Virus record (IMG/VR): IMGVR_UViG_3300048924_000336
Location: 1-38,640 of that record
Reading direction: 5' to 3' (one strand)
Length of the DNA stretch: 38,640 nucleotides
Source: a virus
Shown: in pieces, positions 28,687 to 36,592 of the stretch
Layout: each line of letters begins with the position of its first letter
Position numbering within the stretch: position 1 is the stretch's first letter
Notes under the pieces: model-generated
The model's input: the letters and a program-made list of their open reading frames with translations, nothing else
What the model was told of the DNA's origin: nothing
Databases searched by the model: none
Translations under genes and position numbers: made by a program

Positions 28687-29957
28687 TGTTCCAGGGCTAC
28701 CTCGAGCTCGGCGGGACGGAGATCCTCAACGCCGCCCGCGCCTACGGCTACTCGCAGACCGCGGACTGCCCTGTCACGTGGTTCAAGGACCCCGAGTGCC
28801 CGGAGATCGCGGACGCGCTCGGCGACGCCGTGTACGACTACGCCGACATCAGCTCGGCGCCCTGGTACGACCCGGCCGAGGAGGCGACGTCGCGGTTCTT
28901 CGGGGTGTACCCCCTGACGATCCAGGGGCTCGACGATTCGACGGCCGTGGGTCAGAGCGTCCAGGCCATCGGCAACGGTGGCGACATCCAGCGCGAGCGC
29001 TTCGCCACCCGGCAGGTGAAGGTCAAGGCGATCCTGGTCGCCCGCGGACTGGACGCGCTCGAGTCCGGCATGTCCTGGCTGGCCGCCACCATGATGCTGC
29101 GGGCGTGCGCGACGCACGACTCCGCATGCGGCGACATGGACCTGCACTTCTTCGCCGACTGCCCCACCACCCCGGATGATGCAGAGGTGTGGGGGCGGAA
29201 CGTGCACGGGGTTCGGAGGATCTCCGGGCCGATCGTCATCGACGAGATGCGCCGCCGCAGCAGCCACGGCGACATCGTCGGGCGCACGGTGCAGTTCGTG
29301 CTCGAGTCGTCCTCTGCGTTCATCTACGCGAACCCCGTGGACGTGGAGCTCAACCCCACCGACCCCACCACCTTCGAGGACGTTGCGACGAACCTCGTCA
29401 CGCGGCCGTCGGCTCAGATCCGCAACGCGACGGCGGACGTCGTCGTCGCGACGAACTACGCCACGAACCCGTCGAACGAGACGAACGTCACCGGCTGGTC
29501 GTCCGGCAGTAGCAACATCGTGCTCGCCGCACCCGCCGCGCCGGTGCGGGACACGACCCAGTTCTACGCAGGCGCGGCATCCGCGCGCGCCACGCTGACC
29601 TCTACGGGCTCGGGCACAAACCAGTATTTCTACCTGCGCCAGGAGGTCACGATCCCCACGTCCCCGGCCCGCTTGCGGTTCTCGCTGGGGATGTGGGCGA
29701 TGATGAACAACCAGACGGGCGCCGCGGTGCTGAACGGCATCGACATCGTCGCCATGTGGCGAGCCGGGGGCTCCACCCTACGCACGGACGCCATCGCCAC
29801 GCTGCCCAACGCGGGAGGCTTCGTGTCGCTGGCGTCCGTCGCACCGCCTGCCGGTGCGACGTCGGTGATTATCGAGGCGCGTGGCAAGCTGTCCTCGTGG
29901 GCCAACGGCAACGTCATCCGACTGTTCGCCGACGCCTGCCTCGTGTCGGTTCCGTAG
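28686..29957 (+). CDS. Minor tail protein, distal-tail type with CBM-like C-terminus (423 aa)
   Basis: ATG at 28686 (TGATG). The first protein after the tape measure is normally the distal tail protein. The N-terminal 230 residues (MFQGYLELGGTEILNAARAYGY, TSRFFGVYPLTIQGLDDSTAVGQ, RTVQFVLESSSAFIYANPV) fit that actinophage family. From about residue 255 a carbohydrate-binding-module-like sandwich follows: NYATNPSNETNVTGWSSGSSN, AGAASARATLTSTGSGTNQYFYLRQEVTIPTSPARLRFSLGMWAMM. It joins the tail tube to the tip and may bind cell-wall sugar. Confidence 0.85.
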   Translation: MFQGYLELGGTEILNAARAYGYSQTADCPVTWFKDPECPEIADALGDAVYDYADISSAPWYDPAEEATSRFFGVYPLTIQGLDDSTAVGQSVQAIGNGGDIQRERFATRQVKVKAILVARGLDALESGMSWLAATMMLRACATHDSACGDMDLHFFADCPTTPDDAEVWGRNVHGVRRISGPIVIDEMRRRSSHGDIVGRTVQFVLESSSAFIYANPVDVELNPTDPTTFEDVATNLVTRPSAQIRNATADVVVATNYATNPSNETNVTGWSSGSSNIVLAAPAAPVRDTTQFYAGAASARATLTSTGSGTNQYFYLRQEVTIPTSPARLRFSLGMWAMMNNQTGAAVLNGIDIVAMWRAGGSTLRTDAIATLPNAGGFVSLASVAPPAGATSVIIEARGKLSSWANGNVIRLFADACLVSVP

Positions 29958-29967
29958 GGAGGGTGGG

Positions 29968-32181
29968 ATGAGCGTTCTGTCATGGGGTGCCGGCGGCACT
30001 ACCCGTTCCACGAACACCTCCGGCCCCGGCGACGGCTGGCGCACCCCTGGGCTCACCATGCCCACCTGCCGTCAGATCTACGACGGCAGCCGCCCGATCT
30101 ACATCTTCTCCGTCGCGCCCACCGCGGGCTCCGGCGATCGGCTCGGCCGCTTCCGCCTGCAGGGCGACGGCTCAGACCGCTCGAGCGTGTACCTCGCTAC
30201 GTCCGGCCAGGCGTTCGAGTTCCGCGTCATCCGCAACAGCGGCAACATCCAGCTCGGCCTGCTGGGCAACGGGGGCGGGCCGACATACTGGATCTCCTCG
30301 GGTAATCCCGTCAACTGGTCGCCGAACGGCATTCAGCCAGGCCAGATGACCTACTACCAGGCGCCGAGTGCACCGCAGAACGTGGTCATTACGCCCGGCG
30401 CTGGGCAGATCTCCGTCGCTTTCACGAACCCGGCCGACAACGGCGGTTTGGCGCTGACTCAGTTCCGCCATCAGGTCTCACTGCGCAGCGATTTCGCGAC
30501 CATCGTGAAGGAGGTCACGGACACTGCCACGCCGACGGTCATCACGGGCCTGCCGTCCGGCGTCGTGCTCTACCACCGGATGCTGGCGGAGAACAACGTA
30601 ACCTCCACGCTGGGCAAGAAGGGCGGCGCCGCCTCCGCAACGAAGTCCTTCACGCTCGGCGCGGCACCGGCGACATCCCCGACGATCACGGCTGGCACCC
30701 CCAGCGCAGACGGCAAGTCCATCTCGCTGTCGATCACGCCGCCCACCTCGAGCGGCGGCCTGGCGATCACGAACTACACCGTCGACTACACGCCTGTCGA
30801 CGGAGCGGGTGGATCAACGGGGGCAACCCACACGGCCACCTTCACCCCAGGGCCGAACGGGGTCATCACCGGCCTGAACCCCGGCCAGCGCTACAAGTAC
30901 GTGGCGAAGGCAGTTACGTCCGCCGGCTCATCGCCGGCATCGGCGAACTTCTTCGTGACGCAGACGCGGCCGACCCTGCTGCCGGGCGAATACTACGATG
31001 GCGCATCCACCGCGCTGACGGACAGCACGTTCGCCTGGTCCGGGACCGCACAGTTGTCCGCCTCGCAGGCCAAGGGCTATTCGGTCCCCGGATGGCTGGC
31101 CTTCCCGACCGGCACAGACGCATCGGGCGCCACCGGTGTCGTCCACTCGCTCACGGGCGGATTCAACCGGAGTCGTGCGGCACGGGCGCGGTTCTTCTCT
31201 GACGCAACCGCGGACGGGGTGGTCCTGGGTACGGCCGCCGACCCGGCTGCAGAGTCGGTCAGGTACGGTGCCCGGATGTCCGTGCGTCCCACGCGCGAGC
31301 AGTCAATGGTGATGGGTCTGCGCTACCTCGACGGGTCGAGCGCGGTGCTCGCGACAGAGCTGAGCACGGATGTCGTTGACTGCCCCGCGGGGATCTGGAC
31401 GAACCTCACCCCGATCGCAGGCAGCCTGTCCCCCGCCGGCACTGCGTCGATCCAGGTGATCGCGGTCGACTCCGACTCCGGCGACTCGTGGTCGCTGTGG
31501 CTGGGCGGCGACGCGCTGGACATGGACTCGGCCATCCGGGTGATCGGGCTGGTCGACACCTACTTCGATGGCGCCAGCGGTGATACGGCGCAGTTCACCT
31601 ACGCCTGGACCGGCCCCGATGACGCATCGACGTCGACACGCACTCCGGCTCCGGTGAACACGGTCGACCCGCTCGCGGACCCGGACTGCCCCGCTCCGCC
31701 GGAGCCGCCGCGGCCGCCGATGATCCTCGACGACTGCATCGACGAGACGGGCACCTGGCGGCGGTACTGGGTGTCCATTCCGGCAACCCTGATCCCGGAG
31801 TGGGCCAGCGCGCTGCCCACTCTGGTGATGACGACTGCCGGTGCGGCCGCCCGGCAGGCGCGCATCCGCACGTACCCCAACCCGGATGGCGACGACCCGA
31901 CCGACGTCGATCCGGCCAGCTACGACTCCGAGCTGATCGTCTCTTACCTTCCGGCCAACACGCAGCTCACCCTCGACTCGGCGATGCAGCGCGCGTACGC
32001 ATCGGTTGCCGGCGCCAGCCCGATCCCGGCCGACAGCCTGATCTACGGGACGGACAACACCCCGCCGGTGTGGCCGGAGCTGAGCTGTGGCCAGGCGTAC
32101 GTGGTCTCCTTCGACGTCCCGCTGGATGCGCCCATCGGCAACCTCGACACCGCGGTGTCGCTGACCAGGAAGATCATCTGA
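29968..32181 (+). CDS. Minor tail protein with two FN3 domains (737 aa)
   Basis: ATG at 29968 with GGAGGGTGGG upstream. Residues 1-130 form a beta-rich start (LSWGAGGTTRSTNTSGPGDGW..., QIYDGSRPIYIFSVAPT). FN3 domains lie at about 131-225 (SAPQNVVITPGAGQISVAFTNPADNGG) and 230-333. Two related modules follow, each opening Y-x-DGAS and containing an AWSGTA or AWTGPDDASTST motif (about 338 and 531). The C-terminal region (GTWRRYWVSIPATLIPEWASALPTLVMTTAG, FDVPLDAPIGNLDTAVSLTRKII) is typical of tail-tip proteins. It likely forms part of the tail tip or a fibre contacting the envelope. Confidence 0.85.
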   Translation: MSVLSWGAGGTTRSTNTSGPGDGWRTPGLTMPTCRQIYDGSRPIYIFSVAPTAGSGDRLGRFRLQGDGSDRSSVYLATSGQAFEFRVIRNSGNIQLGLLGNGGGPTYWISSGNPVNWSPNGIQPGQMTYYQAPSAPQNVVITPGAGQISVAFTNPADNGGLALTQFRHQVSLRSDFATIVKEVTDTATPTVITGLPSGVVLYHRMLAENNVTSTLGKKGGAASATKSFTLGAAPATSPTITAGTPSADGKSISLSITPPTSSGGLAITNYTVDYTPVDGAGGSTGATHTATFTPGPNGVITGLNPGQRYKYVAKAVTSAGSSPASANFFVTQTRPTLLPGEYYDGASTALTDSTFAWSGTAQLSASQAKGYSVPGWLAFPTGTDASGATGVVHSLTGGFNRSRAARARFFSDATADGVVLGTAADPAAESVRYGARMSVRPTREQSMVMGLRYLDGSSAVLATELSTDVVDCPAGIWTNLTPIAGSLSPAGTASIQVIAVDSDSGDSWSLWLGGDALDMDSAIRVIGLVDTYFDGASGDTAQFTYAWTGPDDASTSTRTPAPVNTVDPLADPDCPAPPEPPRPPMILDDCIDETGTWRRYWVSIPATLIPEWASALPTLVMTTAGAAARQARIRTYPNPDGDDPTDVDPASYDSELIVSYLPANTQLTLDSAMQRAYASVAGASPIPADSLIYGTDNTPPVWPELSCGQAYVVSFDVPLDAPIGNLDTAVSLTRKII

Positions 32182-33347
32182 TGGCGGCAGGTCGCTGGGT
32201 CGATTCGTGCGTGCAGGGCCACACGGCGTACATCATGGATCGAGGCGGCACGAAGCGCATCCCCGGCGGCAAGCTGCAGGATCTGTCGATAGTGCAGTGG
32301 AGTCGCATCCGGGACACGGTCAGCGAGGCGTCGCTACGCATCCAGGGGGATGCGTGCGCTCCCCAGGCGGATCTGCTGCGCTCGATCGAACCACACCGTC
32401 ACGAGCTCGTGATCTTCCGCGGTCAGGAGCGCGTCTGGGAGGGCCCGATCTCGCTGGTCGGCTGGCACGACGACTACGTGGAGGTGTCCGCGAAGGACGT
32501 CGTGGAGTACCTCAACTTCCGGCCACTGTCGAAGGTGTGGGACAACTCCTACCCGCACAACACGACGGCCACCGGGCGCATCGAGGCCATCATCGAGTAC
32601 GAGCTGGCCAACAGCTTCACGTTCAAGAACACGGCCGGCGCCACGGTCACCCTGCCGGGGTGGGAGCAGATCGACCCGCCGATCAACGTGCTGCCCTTCC
32701 TGGATGTGCGCCACTTCCCGAACGAGGCCGGGACAGCAGCCCTGACCGCGAAGGCGCAGATGTCGGTGGGTGCACACCTCGACAACCTGGCGCGCACGGG
32801 CGGTATCGACTACACCGTGATCGGTCGCTCGATCATCATCTGGGACGTCTCCCACCCGCTGTCGACGACGAAGACGATGACCGAGGCTGACTTCATCGGT
32901 TCCCCCGTGGTCTCCTCCTACGGCACCGACCACTGCGTTGTCGCCCTGACCACCGGTGCAGATGACGCCTTCGGCGGAGCCGGTGCGAACGACGACTACT
33001 ACGGCCCCTGGGTGAAGATCTTCACGGTCTACGACGAGACCTCCACCGACATCCCCACCCAGGCGGACCTGAACTCGCAGGCGCAGCGAAACCTCTCCGG
33101 CCGCAACCCGGTGCCCGTGGAGGTGCGACTGCCGGACGGCACGTCCGTGCGCCTGAGCCCCGGCTTCACGATCGACCAAATGGTCCCCGGTGTCTACGTC
33201 CCGCTGCGCGCTACGCTCAACGCGCGCACGACCGTGCAGATGCAGAAGATCCACGAGGTCGTCGTGCGCGAGACTGCGGACGACGGTGAGACTGTCGCAC
33301 TGACCATGGTGCCGGCAACGGCGCCCGACCTTGAGGACGAGGGCTGA
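32181..33347 (+). CDS. Minor tail protein, Gp37/Tal-like (388 aa)
   Basis: ATG at 32181 (TGATG). The protein runs AAGRWVDSCVQGHTAYIMDRGGTKRIPGGKLQDLSIVQWSRIRDTVSEASLRIQGD, HRHELVIFRGQERVWEGPISLVGW, VEVSAKDVVEYLNFRPLSKVW, and later SRIDYT-like repeats and VPVEVRLPDGTSVRLSPGFTIDQMVPGVYVPL. This matches the ReqiPepy6 Gp37-like/tail-associated family, which builds the tail-tip hub by beta-barrels akin to lambda gpJ/gp27. The C-terminus VQMQKIHEVVVRETADDGETVALTMVPA is the expected final sheet. Confidence 0.8.
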   Translation: MAAGRWVDSCVQGHTAYIMDRGGTKRIPGGKLQDLSIVQWSRIRDTVSEASLRIQGDACAPQADLLRSIEPHRHELVIFRGQERVWEGPISLVGWHDDYVEVSAKDVVEYLNFRPLSKVWDNSYPHNTTATGRIEAIIEYELANSFTFKNTAGATVTLPGWEQIDPPINVLPFLDVRHFPNEAGTAALTAKAQMSVGAHLDNLARTGGIDYTVIGRSIIIWDVSHPLSTTKTMTEADFIGSPVVSSYGTDHCVVALTTGADDAFGGAGANDDYYGPWVKIFTVYDETSTDIPTQADLNSQAQRNLSGRNPVPVEVRLPDGTSVRLSPGFTIDQMVPGVYVPLRATLNARTTVQMQKIHEVVVRETADDGETVALTMVPATAPDLEDEG

Positions 33348-33348
33348 G

Positions 33349-33858
33349 ATGACCGGCGCAGGCTCGACCCCACGTACCGCGGCTGAACTGTGGCGAGACC
33401 AGAACGCCCGCATCGGGGCGCTGCAGAGCGCGCGTCGCACGTCGATCGGCCGCGGCGTCCGCTCGGGCCCGACCGCCCTGCGCACGGAGATCACCCCGAA
33501 GTATTGGGACTTCTGGCTCGACACCGATGACGGTCACATGTACGTCGGCAGCAAGAGCGGCACATGGCGGCAGTACAGCGGGAGTACTGCGGCCGCGGCC
33601 GCGGCCTGGGACACGATCAATGGCACAGGCACGGCAGCACTCGCGGGTCGCACCGTGAATATCACGATCCCGACCGTGCTCGAGACAACGGAGACTCTGC
33701 TCTTTCAGGCCGGATCGGTCGGGTCTGGGTTCGGCTTTCTCTCCGGAGTGTCTGTCACTCGCAACCCGACGAACACGACTCTCACCGTCCGGTTCATGCA
33801 GATCATGTCGACCGCGACCCAGTCGTTCTCGGTCAACTGGGAGATCATCCCTCTGTAA
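33349..33858 (+). CDS. Minor tail or tip-associated protein (169 aa)
   Basis: ATG at 33349, two bases after the previous stop. The helical N-terminus (TAAELWRDQNARIGALQSARRTSIGRG) is followed by PKYWDFWLDTDDGHMYVGSKSGTWRQYSG, a motif common in actinophage tail-tip or fibre proteins, and a beta-rich C-terminus (TVNITIPTVLETTETLLFQAGSVGSGFGFLSGVSVTRNPTNTTLTVRFMQI). Probably a small receptor-side protein of the tail tip. Its TAA is part of GTAATACG. Confidence 0.75.
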   Translation: MTGAGSTPRTAAELWRDQNARIGALQSARRTSIGRGVRSGPTALRTEITPKYWDFWLDTDDGHMYVGSKSGTWRQYSGSTAAAAAAWDTINGTGTAALAGRTVNITIPTVLETTETLLFQAGSVGSGFGFLSGVSVTRNPTNTTLTVRFMQIMSTATQSFSVNWEIIPL

Positions 33859-33870
33859 TACGAAAAGGGC

Positions 33871-33876
33871 TAGACT
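33871..33876 (+). promoter_or_regulatory. -10 box for a probable leaderless endolysin mRNA
   Basis: TAGACT, 7 bases, then ATG at 33884. No Shine-Dalgarno sequence lies in between; AAAAGGG at 33863-33869 is too far to serve. The spacing fits transcription starting at the ATG. GTAATACG (33855-33862) lies just upstream. Confidence 0.5.
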
Positions 33877-33883
33877 GCCGCCC

Positions 33884-34759
33884 ATGGTGCAATCCCTGAT
33901 CCTCCCGTTCACGGGTCACGGCGTCGACATCCCGTGCTCGTGGCAGTGCCACAGGAACCGCAAGCCCCCGTCGACAGAGGCGGGCACGGACTTCGCGATC
34001 CCCAAGGGAACGCAGCTCGTCTCCCCGATGGACGGCACCGTGCGCGGCGTGAAGCTGTCGAACACGGGAGCGATGGGCCGGGTCGTCTTCCTTCAGGGCG
34101 ATGACGGCACCACGTGGGTGCGCCTGCTGCACATGCTCGAGGTGAACATCCGCAACGGCTCCCGTGTCCACCAGGGTGACGACCTCGGCCTCTCCGGCTG
34201 CTCAGCGAACGGCTATGACGTTCCCATGTTCGGCGTCGGATGGCACGTGCACACGAGCCTTTGGGTGGACCGGAAGGCTCCCGTTCCTGGCCTCACCCCC
34301 ACGGTCGACTTCATGGCCTACGTCGGCGGATCTCCCGCAGGCGGAGGCGGCAAGCCCATCAATCCACCCACCCCAACCCCGACGCCTCAGGAGGAGGACG
34401 ACATGGCCGGAAACAGCGGCTTCTACTACACCCGCAAGGGCACTGGTGGCGTCAAGGACGCCATCATCTACCTCATCGTCAACGGCGATGAGTCCACGTA
34501 CCACGAGTACAGCAACGGCGCCGGCAACGGCCCGATGCCCTCGGGATACAACAACGCGATCGCCGCGGCCTACCGGACGGGCTCGTTCGCGCCCATCACC
34601 GAGGGTCACGCGAACGTCATCAAGGCGCAGAACTCGGCCAAGGCCGGGCAGCTCGCCGTCGACCTGGACTGGGACGACGTCGAAGGCGTCAAGAAGCTGC
34701 TCACCGCGCAGGCCGCGTCCGGCGCGGTGGCCGCCACGGCGGAATCGCTCACCCGCTAG
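33884..34759 (+). CDS. Endolysin with M23 peptidase domain (291 aa)
   Basis: Residues about 5-148 are a lysostaphin-type (M23) endopeptidase: STEAGTDFAIPKGTQLVSPMDGTVRGV, VFLQGDDGTTWVRLLHMLEVNIRNGSRVHQGDDLGLSGCS, and WHVHTSLWV. The metal-site H121-x-H123 and D36 are present. The usual first ligand His of HxGxD is Glu32 here (E-A-G-T-D). A Gly/Pro/Thr linker (150-173) leads to the C-terminal domain NSGFYYTRKGTGGVKDAIIYLIVNGDESTYHEYSNGAGNGP..., probably wall binding. It cleaves peptide bridges of peptidoglycan at the end of infection. An in-frame internal start at 34403 with its own ribosome site is likely. Confidence 0.85.
   Translation: MVQSLILPFTGHGVDIPCSWQCHRNRKPPSTEAGTDFAIPKGTQLVSPMDGTVRGVKLSNTGAMGRVVFLQGDDGTTWVRLLHMLEVNIRNGSRVHQGDDLGLSGCSANGYDVPMFGVGWHVHTSLWVDRKAPVPGLTPTVDFMAYVGGSPAGGGGKPINPPTPTPTPQEEDDMAGNSGFYYTRKGTGGVKDAIIYLIVNGDESTYHEYSNGAGNGPMPSGYNNAIAAAYRTGSFAPITEGHANVIKAQNSAKAGQLAVDLDWDDVEGVKKLLTAQAASGAVAATAESLTR
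34403..34759 (+). CDS. Predicted internal-start product: endolysin C-terminal domain alone (118 aa)
   Basis: Inside the endolysin, AGGAGGAGG (34389-34397) is followed at good spacing by an in-frame ATG at 34403, exactly where the linker ends. The product MAGNSGFYYTRKGTGGVKD... would be only the presumed cell-wall-binding domain. The ribosome site encodes the otherwise unremarkable QEEDD linker residues. Several Gram-positive phage endolysins are known to use such internal starts to build multi-subunit enzymes. Confidence 0.6.
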   Translation: MAGNSGFYYTRKGTGGVKDAIIYLIVNGDESTYHEYSNGAGNGPMPSGYNNAIAAAYRTGSFAPITEGHANVIKAQNSAKAGQLAVDLDWDDVEGVKKLLTAQAASGAVAATAESLTR

Positions 34760-34798
34760 ACTCTGCGGTGACTGGGGTGGTCGGGCAACCGGCCACCC
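34757..34798 (+). promoter_or_regulatory. -10-like box and hairpin between endolysin and membrane gene
   Basis: TAGACT (34757-34762, sharing the endolysin stop codon) is followed by a 10-bp hairpin GGGTGGTCGG-GCAA-CCGGCCACCC (34775-34798, one G.T pair, a tetraloop). The hairpin may be a terminator for lysin mRNA, or it may structure the leader of the gene at 34824. Confidence 0.5.
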
Positions 34799-34823
34799 TT
34801 CGCCATGAACAGGGGGAGCTGGG

Positions 34824-35309
34824 ATGCCGGGAGAGCTCTATGCCGCGGCGCTGGTGGCGATCGCCGCCGTCAGGACGGTGAACCCCGACTGGGGCTCCTG
34901 GCTCGGCGATACGATCTCGGCCCAGTCCATCCTGCAGCTCCTCGGCGGCGGCATCCTCATCCTGCTGTTCGCGACGAACCGCATCCTCACGCGCGGCCAG
35001 CATCTGGACCGCATCGCCGACCTGCAGAAGCACCATGCCGCGGAGATGGTGGCGGCCGAGGAGCGACGCAAGGGCGACGTCGCAGCGGCCGAAGCTAAGT
35101 ACACTCTCATGCTTTCCGAGAAGGACGCGCGCTACTCTGAGCAGAAGGAGCAGTTGGTCTACTGGCAGAACACCGCCGAGCGGCACGACGTCAGAGCGAA
35201 CAAGGCCACCGAGCAGCTCGTGGAGATGAACGAGCTGGCGAAGCTGAGTGTCCACGCCTTCGCTTCGTTCGAGGAGGCGGCCAAGCTCGAAAGGGGAGAG
35301 TCGGCATGA
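34824..35309 (+). CDS. Membrane protein with coiled coil, lysis-associated (161 aa)
   Basis: ATG at 34824 with GGGGGAGC upstream. A first weakly hydrophobic stretch (LYAAALVAIAAVRTV) and a clear membrane segment (SILQLLGGGILILLFATNRIL, about 33-53) are followed by a long charged coiled coil (LDRIADLQKHHAAEMVAAEERRKGDVAAAEAKYTLMLSEKDARYSEQKEQL...). This layout, directly after the endolysin, fits a holin-like or spanin-like lysis protein. Spanins are not expected for a Gram-positive host, so holin accessory is the better guess. Overlaps the next gene. Confidence 0.75.
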   Translation: MPGELYAAALVAIAAVRTVNPDWGSWLGDTISAQSILQLLGGGILILLFATNRILTRGQHLDRIADLQKHHAAEMVAAEERRKGDVAAAEAKYTLMLSEKDARYSEQKEQLVYWQNTAERHDVRANKATEQLVEMNELAKLSVHAFASFEEAAKLERGESA

Positions 35310-35536
35310 TGCTCGACGATGACGACCCGATCGACGAGAACACCGAGGTCCGCCATCAGCGCACTGCGGAGGCTAAGGTCGCTCTCGACAGCGCGCAGAT
35401 CGCGACCATCCACACCGACGAGGTCGTGGCAGAATCTATTGGCCTGGTCACCATGATCCGGGCGATCCGCCAGGAGAACCACCTCACGCAGAAGTGGCGG
35501 TCGATCATCCAGGGGTACGGACAGGGGGCAGCGTGA
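35306..35536 (+). CDS. Small soluble protein in the lysis cassette (76 aa)
   Basis: ATG at 35306 (two consecutive ATG codons; either may be used), overlapping the previous TGA, with GGGGAGAG upstream. Acidic N-terminus (MMLDDDDPIDENTE), then a helical body (AEAKVALDSAQIATIHTDEVVAESIGLVTMIRAIRQENHLTQKW). No membrane helix. It could be an antiholin-like or membrane-peripheral partner of the surrounding membrane proteins. Not recognised. Confidence 0.7.
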   Translation: MMLDDDDPIDENTEVRHQRTAEAKVALDSAQIATIHTDEVVAESIGLVTMIRAIRQENHLTQKWRSIIQGYGQGAA

Positions 35537-35865
35537 ACGCCGAGCAGATCAATGCGCTGGCGACGCCGTTCGCCCTGGGGATGGGTATCCCCTGGTTCCT
35601 GTTCACGGTCATCTACGGACTGCTCTCGCCCTGGTTTCGCTCGCTGCTGGGAACGGTGATGTTCCTGCTTGGGCTGTCCATCACGCTCGTCTTTGCCAAC
35701 ATCGTCGCGCGCCGGGTCTGGGGTGAGTTCGCCGGCTACGAGTGGTGGGCTCTCGGCATCTACGCCTTCGGCCTCTTGACGGCCACCGCGTTCGTCGTCA
35801 TCGTTGTCGTGGAACTCGCCCGTGGTGGCGTGCTCACCATCCTGCTCAAACGGAAGAAGATCTGA
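35533..35865 (+). CDS. Three-helix membrane protein, holin candidate (110 aa)
   Basis: GTG at 35533, overlapping the previous TGA (GTGA). Three membrane segments: FALGMGIPWFLFTVIYGLL, SLLGTVMFLLGLSITLVFANIV, and WWALGIYAFGLLTATAFVVIVVVELA, with a basic C-terminus LLKRKKI. Size and topology fit class I holins, which make lesions that release the endolysin. The next gene is a second candidate. Confidence 0.75.
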   Translation: MNAEQINALATPFALGMGIPWFLFTVIYGLLSPWFRSLLGTVMFLLGLSITLVFANIVARRVWGEFAGYEWWALGIYAFGLLTATAFVVIVVVELARGGVLTILLKRKKI

Positions 35866-36308
35866 TGCTCCCCTCTCTCGCCCACAAGTACCTCGTCGCC
35901 GCGCTGCAGGCCGGCTTCGTCGTCCTGACCGCGCTGCTCGCCGTGCTGCAGAAGGGCACCGTCACCGGCGTGGATGTCTGGCAGCTCATCGGTGTCGGCG
36001 TCGGCGCCGTGCTGGCCGTCTGGCTGCCGCTGGTCGGCACGAAGCAGGCTGCGCTCCTGAAGATCGTCGGCGTGCTCGTCGGCGCGCTCATCACTGCCGG
36101 CGCCATCTTCTTCGCCCCCGGTGGCTGGAACGCGACGAACATCATCATCGTGATCCTCGCCGTGCTGAATGCGCTGTTCACTCAGATCGGTGTCGCCGTC
36201 CGGGTGGACGGTGTTGCGAAGGCGCTGGCTGATCCGAATACCGACAACGACGTGGTGCGCGGCCTGGATCCTGCCGCAACCAAGGCCGCCTACGCCCAAG
36301 CCGCGTAG
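35865..36308 (+). CDS. Holin candidate with three membrane segments (147 aa)
   Basis: ATG at 35865 (TGATG). Membrane segments YLVAALQAGFVVLTALLAVLQ, QLIGVGVGAVLAVWLPLVG, and LLKIVGVLVGALITAGAIFF with a further hydrophobic stretch NIIIVILAVLNALFTQIGVAV. A soluble C-terminal tail follows (RVDGVAKALADPNTDNDVVRGLDPAATKAAYAQAA). The pattern resembles actinophage holins that lie at the end of the lysis cassette. Last rightward gene, closed by a bidirectional terminator. Confidence 0.8.
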   Translation: MLPSLAHKYLVAALQAGFVVLTALLAVLQKGTVTGVDVWQLIGVGVGAVLAVWLPLVGTKQAALLKIVGVLVGALITAGAIFFAPGGWNATNIIIVILAVLNALFTQIGVAVRVDGVAKALADPNTDNDVVRGLDPAATKAAYAQAA

Positions 36309-36319
36309 TCGTCTGGCTC

Positions 36320-36351
36320 AGGAGCCCGTCACCTTTCGGTGTCGGGCTCCT
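36320..36351. terminator. Bidirectional terminator at the convergence of late and leftward genes
   Basis: AGGAGCCCG-T-CACC-TTTC-GGTG-T-CGGGCTCCT: 9 bp, a T-T mismatch, 4 bp, tetraloop. It lies 11 bases after the holin stop and contains the stop codon of the leftward gene ending at 36329. Confidence 0.9.
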
Positions 36352-36592
36352 CGCCTGTCATGGCCCATCGCTGCAGCGCTTCATCCGGCGCCTCGAACAC
36401 GAGCAGGTTCGGGCGGTGGTTCCACTCGCTGTCGATGGTGACGTGCCAGTGTTTGCACTCGGGACAGCGGTAGGCGTAGATGTCCATCACCAGAGTGCCC
36501 TCGCGGTTCAGCCGTCGGGCTTTCGTTCGCGCGTAGATGCGGACATTCGCGATGCTGCTGTGCTTCGTCTTGCCGCTCGAGCAGCCCTTCAC
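36329..36592 (-). CDS. Small Zn-ribbon-like protein (87 aa)
   Basis: GTG at 36590-36592, overlapping the upstream TGA. A basic N-terminus (KGCSSGKTKHSSIANVRIYARTKARRLNREG) leads to DIYAYRCPECKHWHVT, a CxxC plus His pattern of a small zinc ribbon, and an acidic C-terminal helix. The motif suggests nucleic-acid or protein binding. Final gene of the leftward cassette; its stop lies within the terminator hairpin. Confidence 0.75.
   Translation of the reverse strand: MKGCSSGKTKHSSIANVRIYARTKARRLNREGTLVMDIYAYRCPECKHWHVTIDSEWNHRPNLLVFEAPDEALQRWAMTGEEPDTER

Noticed and set aside
35494-35532. Upstream ATG for the membrane protein at 35533
   Set aside because: It would overlap the preceding gene by 43 bases with shadow sequence; GTG at 35533 has GTGA coupling.
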